Made by a program: the position numbers and the translations under genes. Under the pieces are notes generated by a model. The model was given only the letters and a program-made list of their open reading frames with translations. It searched no databases and was not told where the DNA came from. Shown here one piece after another: positions 27,381 through 34,440 of a stretch of 64,000 nucleotides of DNA (the first letter of the stretch is position 1; each line of letters opens with the position of its first letter). This stretch comes from an uncultured Eubacteriales bacterium (GTDB lineage: Bacteria; Bacillota; Clostridia; Oscillospirales; CAG-272): positions 10,866 through 74,865 of the forward strand of contig CAKSPO010000002.1 of NCBI GenBank assembly GCA_934481515.1, given 5' to 3'.

Positions 27381-27830
27381 TCAGACCCGCTTTGCGCTGC
27401 TTTTGGCTTTCAGCTTCATATTGTAAGCGGAACGCGGATTGACCAGTTCACGCCAATCCAGATCTCCCCGATCCAGCGCCGTGATAATCACCTCTGCCGT
27501 TGCAATATTGGTGGCAACGGGAATATTGTAAAGATCGCACAAACGAAGCAGCTCGTTTTCCACGTTGTCCGTCTTGGCATCCTGCCGCGTATCCTTGAAA
27601 TACAAAAGAATATCGATCTCATTGCAGGCAATGCGGGAAGCAATCTGTTGCTTTCCTCCCTGCACACCGGACAAAAGCCGCTCAATTTCCAGCCCGGTCG
27701 CCTCCGAAATATATTTTGCGGTGATACCTGTGGCACAAAGATTGTGTTTGCTGAGGATACCGCAGTAAGCAATGCAGAACTGCGTCATCAGTTCCTTTTT
27801 CAGGTCATGCGCGATAATTGCAATCTCCAT
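27381..27830 (-). CDS. Methylglyoxal synthase-like protein, catalytic residues altered
   Basis: The 149-residue protein (start 27830, nine bases after GGAGGAG) has the MgsA fold: MEIAIIAHD, CIAYCGILSKHNLCATG, LLSGVQGGKQQIASRIA, NIPVATNIATAEVII. In active MgsA the sequence GGDQQ carries the catalytic Asp and a PHDPD segment carries His and Asp. Here these read GGKQQ and QDAKTD. The enzyme is probably not an ordinary methylglyoxal synthase; it may bind a phosphorylated ligand as a regulator. A hairpin that overlaps the stop codon (AAGCGG...CCGCTT) probably ends the transcript. Confidence 0.8.
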   Translation of the reverse strand: MEIAIIAHDLKKELMTQFCIAYCGILSKHNLCATGITAKYISEATGLEIERLLSGVQGGKQQIASRIACNEIDILLYFKDTRQDAKTDNVENELLRLCDLYNIPVATNIATAEVIITALDRGDLDWRELVNPRSAYNMKLKAKSSAKRV

Positions 27831-27988
27831 AGATTCGGGCTCCTCCATTTTCTTCTGTCATCCGCCGCGGCTGTACCTGCAAACCGGCAGCAAAATGTTC
27901 GCCGCCGTCTCCCTGGCTCGCCGTCTGTGCAAAAGATCTGCCAAAATATCAGCAGAAACGTTTGCCGGTGGGATTACAATCCGTGTCT

Positions 27989-28018
27989 ATTATAGCACAT
28001 CGGAAAAGATATTGTCAA
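27989..28018 (-). promoter_or_regulatory. Promoter of the MgsA-like gene
   Basis: TTGACA (28018-28013), 18-bp spacer, TATAAT (27994-27989), minus strand. The 5' leader is about 150 nt, with no known RNA element recognised. Confidence 0.8.
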
Positions 28019-28077
28019 TAGGGAAACAGGAGATTTCCGGCATTTCGCCTGATTTTTTCGACTTCCTGCAAAAAGAG

Positions 28078-28116
28078 GAGACCGGACAGCGCGGAAAATC
28101 CGCCTGCCCGGTTGTT
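28078..28116 (-). terminator. Terminator of the SLH-protein gene
   Basis: ACCGGGCAGGCGGA and TCCGCGCTGTCCGGT pair with mismatches and are followed by a CTTTTTG run on the minus strand. Confidence 0.6.
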
Positions 28117-28153
28117 TTTTCTCCTCTGAATCCGCCGCAGACCACGCCGGAAT

Positions 28154-29455
28154 TTATCGATATGCCATAACTGCGGCAAGAATTTCCGCCGCCTGCGCAC
28201 GGTTCAGCTTCTCGGCCGGAAAGATTTTTCCTCCTGTCGGCAACAGGATTCCCACCTTTCCCAACGCATGAACGGCATCGCTTGCCCATGCTGGCACAGA
28301 GGCTTCATCCGCAAATACCGGTGTTGTCTCCGTACTCTCCAGCTTCAGAATTTTGCCCAGCAGTACCGCCGCCTCCGCGCGTGTGATCGGTTCCTGCGGA
28401 AGGAAGCAGAGCTTCCCTTTTACATTGGTTCCGCTGATATATCCCAGCGTGTATGCGGCAGACACATAGCCCTTCATGCTCTCCGGGATCGTCTCGTCGT
28501 CATCAAAATCCGTCTCCGTGCAGTCCGGCACCTTGGTGATCCCCGCCGCCTGCATTGCCATTACCAGAAAATCCGCACGGTTGACGGTTTCCTCCGGTGA
28601 GAAATAATACCGGTTCCCCACCTGCTTTCCGCTCATGATGCCCGCTTCCGTCAGTGTCAGTGCCGCATTGTAGGATTTGGACTGCTGCATATCCGCATAG
28701 GTAACCGAGGTGCCGGAGGTGCTGACCCGGACATTCACCGTAGCCTTGGCACTGTAGTTGCCGTAACGGTCACGCGCAACATAGGAAAAGCTGTCGGTTC
28801 CGATAAAGTCCTTTCCGGGCGTATAGACATAAGTGCCAACGGCTCTGTCCTCCAGCCGCACCGCTCCGTTTTTCGGAAAGGAAACAATCTCAAAGCAGAG
28901 TTCGTCTCCGTCCGGATCCGTTGCAGACAGCATTCCGTAGGCGCGCAGATTCTTGTGGGTAGAGAGATTCAGAGAAAGTTCCGGTGCCATACTGACCGTA
29001 GGAACGACATTTTCGTTTTCCAGAAAATACAGACTGCACCGCATCGTCACAGGGCTTCCGTTTAAAGAAAAGAAAAAGGATGCCTTCCGCACGCTTTCCT
29101 CTGCAGGAGAAAAGCAAAGGTGGGAAAGATTGGCTCCGGAGACGGTCTGCCCGACCGCCACCCGACTGGAGCCGAGCAACAGTTCCCCCTCTGTATTCGC
29201 CGGAAGTGACCGCACAGTCAGATAATGAACTGCGGAAAGATTCATTCCTCTTGCAAACAGATCCCCGGAGAAAGCAACATCGTTGCCGACCCGTGCCGCT
29301 ACGGCAACATCCGTCTGTGCCGCCATGACCTGTACGCCGTAGGATACCGCCGGCAGCTCTCCGTCCGCAGCAGCAGGAATACAGAGAAGAGAAAGTACAA
29401 CCGCAAATCCGAAGAGCAATGCAACCAACCCCCGCCGGGCATCGTAATGTTTCAT
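28154..29455 (-). CDS. Secreted S-layer-homology (SLH) domain protein
   Basis: The 433-residue protein has a signal peptide (LVALLFGFAVVLSLLCIPAAA). A cadherin-like/Ig domain lies around residues 160-240 (ATDPDGDELCFEIVSFPKNG and YVYTPGKDFIGTDSFSYVA). Three SLH repeats follow: ALTLTEAGIMSGKQVGN..NRADF, AYTLGYISGTNVKGK..ITRAE, and ALGKVGILLPTGGK..LNRAQAAEIL. SLH repeats bind secondary wall polymers, so it should sit on the cell surface. ATG 29455 follows AAAGGCGG. The gene is monocistronic. Confidence 0.9.
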   Translation of the reverse strand: MKHYDARRGLVALLFGFAVVLSLLCIPAAADGELPAVSYGVQVMAAQTDVAVAARVGNDVAFSGDLFARGMNLSAVHYLTVRSLPANTEGELLLGSSRVAVGQTVSGANLSHLCFSPAEESVRKASFFFSLNGSPVTMRCSLYFLENENVVPTVSMAPELSLNLSTHKNLRAYGMLSATDPDGDELCFEIVSFPKNGAVRLEDRAVGTYVYTPGKDFIGTDSFSYVARDRYGNYSAKATVNVRVSTSGTSVTYADMQQSKSYNAALTLTEAGIMSGKQVGNRYYFSPEETVNRADFLVMAMQAAGITKVPDCTETDFDDDETIPESMKGYVSAAYTLGYISGTNVKGKLCFLPQEPITRAEAAVLLGKILKLESTETTPVFADEASVPAWASDAVHALGKVGILLPTGGKIFPAEKLNRAQAAEILAAVMAYR

Positions 29456-29675
29456 AATCAAACCGCCTTTCTGCTTTCAGTCTGGTTCATTTTATGAATC
29501 TCCCCCGGCTTTTATGATTCCGTACACAGAACCCCTGCTGAAAATCCGAAAGCGGTGCCGACCGAATTCCGGTTACATTGCTTCCTAAATATAATATCCG
29601 TATAAGAATTCCCGGTGCCGTTTCCCATGTCTCCTCCTGTATTTCCAAAAAAATGAAATTTTTTCAAAAAAACCA

Positions 29676-29704
29676 TTGACAAACCCGAAAAATGGTGCTA
29701 TTAT
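29676..29704 (+). promoter_or_regulatory. Strong promoter upstream of the RNA element
   Basis: TTGACA (29676-29681), 17-bp spacer ending in TGC, then TATTAT (29699-29704). Predicted start near 29711. Confidence 0.8.
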
Positions 29705-29710
29705 AATACC

Positions 29711-29972
29711 AGCACAAAGGAAAAAGCAACCAAGCAGATCAAACGAAAGTCTATTTTTTAAGATGCTTTTATTTTGTTTTTGCATTCGAAGGCACCAAGA
29801 TTGCAGAAGCGAAATCAAATCAACTTAAAGAGTATGTTTTCATAAGTTTGCCGATGCCCCGCCACCTGAGAAGGAGAAGGGTGTATTTGCAGACTTGTTT
29901 GTTCAAAGACCTTGCCTGACGGTTGCAGTGCTCTTTATGCGCCGGATTGCAAGGTCTTTTGTTTTTTCCTTT
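29711..29972 (+). ncRNA. Structured RNA or attenuated leader upstream of an RNase III gene
   Basis: The 5' end of the predicted transcript (29716-29729) pairs over 14 bp, including one G-U, with 29959-29972 at its 3' end. Just inside, 29905-29915 and 29949-29959 form an 11-bp terminator-like stem followed by a T-run. The element therefore closes on itself at about 257 nt and could be a stable ncRNA or an attenuator. There is no protein-coding frame with a ribosome-binding site inside. No Rfam class was recognised; 6S RNA is possible but unproven. Confidence 0.55.
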
Positions 29973-30007
29973 CGCAAATATTTTTTTAGTGAACAGGAGA
30001 TTCAACC

Positions 30008-31126
30008 ATGAACAACACAAACCCCTCTGCAGGAAAAATCAAAAATTTTATCAGAAACGTATTTGGAGGACGTATGAAAACATCATCTGATATCATCCAG
30101 GAAAGCATCGGCTACACCTTCCGGAATCCGAAGCTGCTTACGCAGGCGTTGACCCGCAAGAGCTATACCGCCGAAAACGGCGGGGAGGACAATGAGGTAT
30201 TGGAATTCATCGGAGACAAGGCGCTGGACCTCGCTGTTATCCGGATGATGGTCGCAAACTTCGGAATCGGAGAAGAAAAACGCTTCTCCAAGCATACCGG
30301 TTCCCTTCAGACAAAATCCAGGGAAGGATTTCTGACAGAAACCAAAAGCCGGCTGGTACAGAAAAAAGCACTCTCCAAAGCCATGGATCGACTCGGATTT
30401 CATCGTTTTCTGATCATGGGAGCCGGAGACATGCAACAAAACATTCAGGAGCAACCCTCCGTAAAGGAAGACCTCTTTGAAGCCATCATCGGTGCCGTAA
30501 CATTGGATTGCGGCTGGAATTCGGATACGGTTCTGAGCGTTGTAACCAGAATGCTCGGCGATTTGAATGGCATGCCGGCGGTGCCCGCCGCCAAAACTCC
30601 GTCCGACCGTGACGCGCTCATCAAGCAGGAGCGGGATGAGACAACCAACTACAAGGGGTGCCTGCAGGAGTGGTCTCAGGGAAACGGCTATGGACTCCCC
30701 GACTATCAGACCGAGCAATACGGTGCCCGCTTTGTCAGCGAGGTCTCGGTTCCCCATGTCCCCGGTTCCTTCCGGGGAGAGGGCAGCAGCAAAGTCAAAG
30801 CCGAAACGGCGGCGGCAAAAGAAATGTACCTGCATCTGCAAAACGAATTTCTGCCCGAATCTCCTCTGCGAAAAGCCCTCAAGGCGCTGGATCGTGAAAA
30901 TGCACTGTCCCGCCTGAACGAACTGAAGCAGATCAATCTGATCCCCACCCCAAAGGAATTCTTTTATCCGGCGGAAAACGCAACCGGAACCATCGGCTGG
31001 ACATGCGAAATGTCCCTGCCTGACACTTCCGAAACCTTCCTTCATACCGCCTCCACAAAACAGGATGCAAAAAAAGAATGCACCTATAAGATGCTCTGCT
31101 ATCTGCTGAACGAGCAGCAGGATTGA
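30008..31126 (+). CDS. RNase III family protein with two dsRNA-binding domains
   Basis: The 372-residue protein cleaves double-stranded RNA if active. The RNase III domain (about 25-190) has the signature NEVLEFIGDKALDLAV with both Glu and the Asp, and the second metal motif KEDLFEAIIGA. Two dsRBD-like segments follow: NYKGCLQEWSQGNGYGLPDY...KAETAAAKEMYLHL (about 210-285) and LSRLNELKQINLIPTPKEFF...KQDAKKECTYKMLCYLL (about 300-370). Ordinary bacterial RNase III has one dsRBD and about 230 residues. ATG 30008 follows AGGAGA; ATG 30074, after GGAGGACGT, is also credible and would remove 22 residues. Confidence 0.85.
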   Translation: MNNTNPSAGKIKNFIRNVFGGRMKTSSDIIQESIGYTFRNPKLLTQALTRKSYTAENGGEDNEVLEFIGDKALDLAVIRMMVANFGIGEEKRFSKHTGSLQTKSREGFLTETKSRLVQKKALSKAMDRLGFHRFLIMGAGDMQQNIQEQPSVKEDLFEAIIGAVTLDCGWNSDTVLSVVTRMLGDLNGMPAVPAAKTPSDRDALIKQERDETTNYKGCLQEWSQGNGYGLPDYQTEQYGARFVSEVSVPHVPGSFRGEGSSKVKAETAAAKEMYLHLQNEFLPESPLRKALKALDRENALSRLNELKQINLIPTPKEFFYPAENATGTIGWTCEMSLPDTSETFLHTASTKQDAKKECTYKMLCYLLNEQQD

Positions 31127-31133
31127 TGAAATC

Positions 31134-31180
31134 AACCCGTTCCTGCGGGAAAAATTCCCGCAGGAACGGGTTATCATTTT
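31134..31180 (+). terminator. Terminator after the RNase III gene
   Basis: AACCCGTTCCTGCGGGAA and TTCCCGCAGGAACGGGTT form an 18-bp perfect stem followed by ATCATTTT. Confidence 0.9.
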
Positions 31181-31255
31181 CTCTGCCCCGCCGGAGCCGG
31201 CACCCCTTAAATACTTCAATCAATACACAGTTTTCGCAAATATTTTCAAAAATAC

Positions 31256-31307
31256 TTGCTTTTTTGTTCCGTTCGTGTTATAATTGCGTTAGTTAGCAAT
31301 TGCTAAC
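31256..31307 (+). promoter_or_regulatory. ZIP transporter promoter with palindromic operator
   Basis: TTGCTT (31256-31261), 17 bp, TATAAT (31279-31284). Right after the -10 lies the 16-bp perfect palindrome GTTAGCAATTGCTAAC (31292-31307). Its position over the start site suits a repressor, and its TTAG...CTAA half-sites recall DtxR/MntR-type metal boxes. Confidence 0.8.
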
Positions 31308-31384
31308 ATACGCATCCGGAGGTATTTTTTAAAAGACATTGCGCAAAAATCCGGAGCAGAAAACAATCCTGCGAGGTAGAACAT

Positions 31385-32161
31385 ATGGAAGCATTTTACG
31401 GGATCCTAATCCCTTTTTTCGGCACAGCCCTGGGAGCCGGATGTGTGTTCTTCATGAAAAAATCTCTGAGTGATACCGTTCAGCGCGCTCTGACCGGATT
31501 TGCGGCAGGTGTGATGGTCGCGGCATCGGTCTGGAGCCTTCTGATTCCCGCCATGGAGCAGTCGGAGCGCATGGGCAGCCTGTCATTCCTTCCCGCTGCC
31601 GTCGGATTCTGGGTCGGAATTCTGTTTCTGCTCTCTCTTGACCATATCATTCCCCATCTGCACCGGAACAGTGAACAGGCAGAAGGTCCGAAAAGCCGGC
31701 TGCAACGCACCACCATGATGGTTCTGGCGGTCACGTTACATAACATTCCGGAAGGAATGGCGGTCGGTGTCGTCTATGCGGGCTACCTTTCCGGGCAAGC
31801 GCAGATTACAGCGGCAGGGGCACTCGCACTGTCACTCGGCATCGCCATTCAGAACTTTCCGGAAGGCGCGATCATCTCCATGCCGCTCCGCGCGGAAGGC
31901 ATGAAAAAAAGACGAGCCTTTGCAGGAGGCGTTCTTTCCGGAATCGTGGAGCCGATTGGCGCAACACTGACGCTCCTCGCAACGCATTTTATCATTCCCG
32001 CACTTCCCTATCTTCTGAGCTTTGCGGCAGGAGCCATGCTCTATGTGGTCGTGGAAGAACTGATCCCCGAAATGTCGCAGGGAAAGCACTCCAACCTCGG
32101 CACCGTCTTTTTTGCCGTCGGCTTTTGCCTCATGATGGTGTTGGATGTAGCACTCGGATAA
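31385..32161 (+). CDS. ZIP-family divalent metal transporter
   Basis: The 258-residue membrane protein takes up Zn2+, Fe2+ or Mn2+. It has about eight helices. The helix 4 and 5 metal-site motifs are present: VTLHNIPEGMAVGVV and IAIQNFPEGAIIS, as in ZupT. A short His-containing loop (DHIIPHLHRNSEQ) separates helices 3 and 4. It is monocistronic behind a palindromic operator, so it is probably repressed by a metal-sensing regulator. Confidence 0.93.
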   Translation: MEAFYGILIPFFGTALGAGCVFFMKKSLSDTVQRALTGFAAGVMVAASVWSLLIPAMEQSERMGSLSFLPAAVGFWVGILFLLSLDHIIPHLHRNSEQAEGPKSRLQRTTMMVLAVTLHNIPEGMAVGVVYAGYLSGQAQITAAGALALSLGIAIQNFPEGAIISMPLRAEGMKKRRAFAGGVLSGIVEPIGATLTLLATHFIIPALPYLLSFAAGAMLYVVVEELIPEMSQGKHSNLGTVFFAVGFCLMMVLDVALG

Positions 32162-32198
32162 ATTCTGCGTTTCCTTTTCATGATTCCATATCAAAAAG

Positions 32199-32228
32199 GC
32201 AGGTACATCGCAATTTCTATGTACCTGC
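32199..32228 (+). terminator. Hairpin after the ZIP gene
   Basis: GCAGGTACAT and ATGTACCTGC form a 10-bp stem. There is no clear T-run, so termination strength is uncertain. Confidence 0.5.
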
Positions 32229-32400
32229 ATAGATGAACAAATCTTCAGTTTGCCGATAGGCACTTCTCGGATTGAACGTGCTCAGATAAGCATATCCAAG
32301 TACTTTTCCTTCCTTATTTCGACCATCAGAAAAGGATATTTTGTCCTCAATATAAGAATTATAGATATTCAGACATTCCGCAATGTCTGCTTCTTCCAAA
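32217..32400 (-). pseudogene. Remnant of a GNAT acetyltransferase (phosphinothricin-acetyltransferase type)
   Basis: The fragment reads EEADIAECLNIYNSYIEDKI, then after an internal gap GKVLGYAYLSTFNPRSAYRQTEDLFIY, and stops. These are the start and the middle of Pat-type GNAT proteins, joined with about 40 residues missing and no C-terminal acetyl-CoA domain. It has no ribosome-binding site or promoter. It is a decayed gene in the accessory stretch. Confidence 0.75.
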
Positions 32401-32576
32401 AAAAGAAACCTGTGTTTTTTGACCTTCTATTTCGATAAAATCGTGCAGCCTGAAAAAAGCACCGCTTGAAGAAATCCCCCGCATCAAAGGAGCTGACAGA
32501 TAGCATCTGCCATCAAAAGACCATAATAAAAAAGTACGGCAGTACAGACAACCTATGGCTCTCTGTACTGCCGTGC
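32401..32576. other. Intergenic, no gene seen
   Basis: The segment ends with a hairpin, AGTACGGCAGTACAGA (32533-32548) with TCTGTACTGCCGTGCT (32562-32577). It sits just downstream of the minus-strand tRNA-Leu and probably terminates it. Confidence 0.6.
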
Positions 32577-32661
32577 TGGTGCGGGAAACGGGACTTGAAC
32601 CCGTACGGTGTAAACCACACGCCCCTCAAACGTGCGCGTCTGCCAGTTCCGCCACTCCCGC
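32577..32661 (-). tRNA. tRNA-Leu(GAG)
   Basis: Acceptor GCGGGAG pairs with TTCCCGC and CCA is encoded. The anticodon stem CACGT/GCGTG closes loop TTGAGGG, giving anticodon GAG. A long variable arm (TGGTTTACACC) is present, as expected for a type II tRNA. Confidence 0.95.
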
Positions 32662-32905
32662 GCTTGTGAAACAAGCAACAGATAGTATTATACACTTTTT
32701 TTCAAAAAAGTCAATACATTTTTCAAAAAAAATGAAAATTCTTTTTCAAAAAAAACGAAATTCAAAAGCATAAAATTCATGTTTGCCTTTCGCATACAAG
32801 CATCTTCCAACTATCAAAAGGACAAAAGACGGCTCCACTCTCATCCCTTCCTTTCTCCCCTTGCAGCGCCTGACCTTTTGACGGAATTCCTCTTCCGTTT
32901 TACTC
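32662..32905. other. Intergenic between two tRNA-Leu genes
   Basis: AT-rich spacer with T-runs. It probably holds the minus-strand promoter of tRNA-Leu(GAG) (TATTATAC near 32685). No gene is supported. Confidence 0.4.
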
Positions 32906-32934
32906 TTGACAACCTTCCCGGAATATTGTATAAT
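32906..32934 (+). promoter_or_regulatory. Promoter of tRNA-Leu(UAG)
   Basis: TTGACA (32906-32911), 17 bp, TATAAT (32929-32934). The 5' leader before the tRNA is about 70 nt. Confidence 0.85.
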
Positions 32935-33013
32935 GTAAATAAGATGAAGTAAAAGCACTGCATATCGGTTCTCTTGCAGCATCCGATAAAACCTCAGAAC
33001 AGTCTTCCTCTTT

Positions 33014-33097
33014 GCGGGCATGGCGAAACTGGCAGACGCGATGGATTTAGGATCCATTGGTTTTTCCGTGCAGGTTCAAGTCCTGTTGCCCGTACCA
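33014..33097 (+). tRNA. tRNA-Leu(UAG)
   Basis: Acceptor GCGGGCA with TGCCCGT, anticodon stem ATGGA/TCCAT and loop TTTAGGA give anticodon TAG. CCA is encoded. The last 30 bases recur exactly at 33771-33800 and nearly exactly at 33951-33981, as expected if this tRNA is an integration site. Confidence 0.95.
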
Positions 33098-33101
33098 AGT
33101 G

Positions 33102-33142
33102 TGATGGTCTATAAGTCTTTTCTTATAGACCATCATTTTTAT
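33102..33142 (+). terminator. Terminator after tRNA-Leu(UAG)
   Basis: GATGGTCTATAAG and CTTATAGACCATC form a 13-bp stem followed by ATTTTTATT. Confidence 0.9.
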
Positions 33143-33156
33143 TATCGTGTAAAACA

Positions 33157-33185
33157 TTGAAAAAATCCGATCGATATGCTATAAT
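33157..33185 (+). promoter_or_regulatory. Promoter of the AT-rich orphan gene
   Basis: TTGAAA (33157-33162), 17 bp with TGC before the -10, TATAAT (33180-33185). Confidence 0.75.
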
Positions 33186-33233
33186 TAAAGAAGACAAGTT
33201 AGAATTTTGATAAATAAAAAGGAGAGAATATCA

Positions 33234-33521
33234 ATGAAAAAATATCATGTCTTTTCTGCCAAAAACTTTGGATATGAAAGTGATCTAGGTGATGGGACCT
33301 ACGATTATTTCGTATTTCCAGCAGAAGAATTTAGTGAAAGTGATGGTATGGGATTATTTGTAGAAGTCACAAAATATACGCGAAAAAACAACAACGAGTA
33401 TCCTTATACCGCATATGAATATCAAGGTTTACAGTATTGCAGTGATTTGTATGGAAAACAATACTACGAAGTGGTATATAATGGATTATTTGATGAAAAC
33501 AATGTTCCGTTTATCCCATAA
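33234..33521 (+). CDS. AT-rich orphan protein, function unknown
   Basis: The 95-residue protein starts at an ATG after AAGGAGAGA. It is rich in Tyr, Phe, Glu and Asp (KKYHVFSAKNFGYESDLGD; EYPYTAYEYQGLQYCSDLYG), with no signal peptide or membrane helix. Its AT-rich codon use stands out against the GC-rich neighbours. It lies between an intact tRNA-Leu and a displaced copy of that tRNA's 3' end, which suggests it came in with a mobile element. No family was recognised. Confidence 0.65.
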   Translation: MKKYHVFSAKNFGYESDLGDGTYDYFVFPAEEFSESDGMGLFVEVTKYTRKNNNEYPYTAYEYQGLQYCSDLYGKQYYEVVYNGLFDENNVPFIP

Positions 33522-33613
33522 TAGATAAATCCAAATTTTTAGAGATAAAAGATTGAAATAGTACGACACATTATCGAAAATCGGTTCAAAAACGAGATTT
33601 TGTCGTGCACACA

Positions 33614-34075
33614 CAAAAAGCACCGCACCGCCCCGCCCTCTCGGCGGGACGGTGCTTTTCGTATGAGCAATCGGTTCGCGGAACCTCACCGTGTCCTGTC
33701 TCAAGGCAGGACACCATTGCGCGCCCGACCGCATCAATAACCCCCGCATTCCAAGAAAAACGGCGCGCTTGTGCAGGTTCAAGTCCTGTTGCCCGTACCA
33801 AAAAGCACCGCCCCCCCCTCCCGGTGGGACGGTGCTTTTCGTATGGGCAATCGGTTCGCGGAACTTCACTGTGTCCTGTCTCAAGGCAGGACACCATTGC
33901 GCGCCCGACCGCATCAATAAACCTCGCATTCCAAGAAAAACGGCGCGCTTGTGCAGGTCTCAAGTCCTGTTGCCCGTACCAAAAAGCACCGCCCCACCCT
34001 CCCGGTGGGACGGTGCTTTTCGTGTGAGCAATCGGTTCGCGGAATTTCACCGTGTCCTGTCTCAAGGCAGGACAC
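33614..34075. repeat. Tandem repeats of about 183 bp carrying tRNA-Leu 3' ends
   Basis: Two full copies and one partial copy are seen (33614-33798, 33799-33979, 33980-34075), with periods of 185 and 181 bp. Each starts with a terminator-like hairpin (AAAAGCACCG...CGGTGCTTTT). It then has ATCGGTTCGCGGAA and a second hairpin (GTGTCCTG...CAGGACAC). The full copies end with the last 30 bases of tRNA-Leu(UAG) including CCA. Any open frames across the repeats lack ribosome-binding sites and are not genes. Confidence 0.9.
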
Positions 34076-34156
34076 AATTTCGTTTGGAAATAAAGCCCAC
34101 GGGGATATCATTTCCTGCCATATAAAAATATCATCATACAAAAAGCGATCCATTTC

Positions 34157-34303
34157 TTACTCGTTGATCTCTCGCAAATATTCTTTAAGCACAAGATTGA
34201 TATACTGGGAAAGAGAACGATCGTCCCTTTCCGCCAACAAACGCAATTTCTCCAACAAATCGCCGTCAATCGTAATGCTGATTTTTTCTTTCAGCAGACG
34301 CAT
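34157..34303 (-). CDS. Ribbon-helix-helix DNA-binding protein
   Basis: The 48-residue protein begins MRLLKEKISITIDGDLLEKL and continues RLLAERDDRSLSQYINLVLK. This is the Arc/MetJ/CopG strand-helix-helix pattern and is the whole protein. The start lies nine bases after GGAGG. Such small proteins are often antitoxins, plasmid copy-number repressors or element regulators. It is divergent from the broken DUF1796 gene, with three 10-bp direct repeats between them that look like its operator. Confidence 0.85.
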   Translation of the reverse strand: MRLLKEKISITIDGDLLEKLRLLAERDDRSLSQYINLVLKEYLREINE

Positions 34304-34375
34304 TTTACAATTCCTCCGATTCTGTCTTTTCCTTTTGCTTTTCTGCAAAATTATAGCAATAAATCGGATTTCGTA

Positions 34376-34410
34376 TTGACAAGTAGGATAAAGTAGGATA
34401 AAATAGGATA
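34376..34410 (+). promoter_or_regulatory. Promoter overlapped by three 10-bp direct repeats
   Basis: TTGACA (34376-34381), 17 bp, TAAAAT (34399-34404). Three direct repeats AAGTAGGATA, AAGTAGGATA and AAATAGGATA fill 34381-34410, spanning spacer and -10. One helical turn per repeat suits side-by-side binding by ribbon-helix-helix dimers. Confidence 0.8.
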
Positions 34411-34440
34411 AACGAGATCTTAAGAAAGAGGAAACAAAGA

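Noticed and set aside
29711..29972. RNase P RNA or SRP RNA
   Set aside because: No conserved RNase P motifs, and the SRP RNA is clearly at 49.1-49.4 kb. 6S RNA stays possible but lacks firm evidence.
33614..34075. CRISPR array
   Set aside because: Units are about 183 bp with no short spacer pattern, and no cas gene is present. tRNA-derived repeats explain them better.
33486..34153. Open frames across the tRNA-derived repeats
   Set aside because: They only follow the repeat periodicity, show duplicated peptide blocks and have no ribosome-binding sites.
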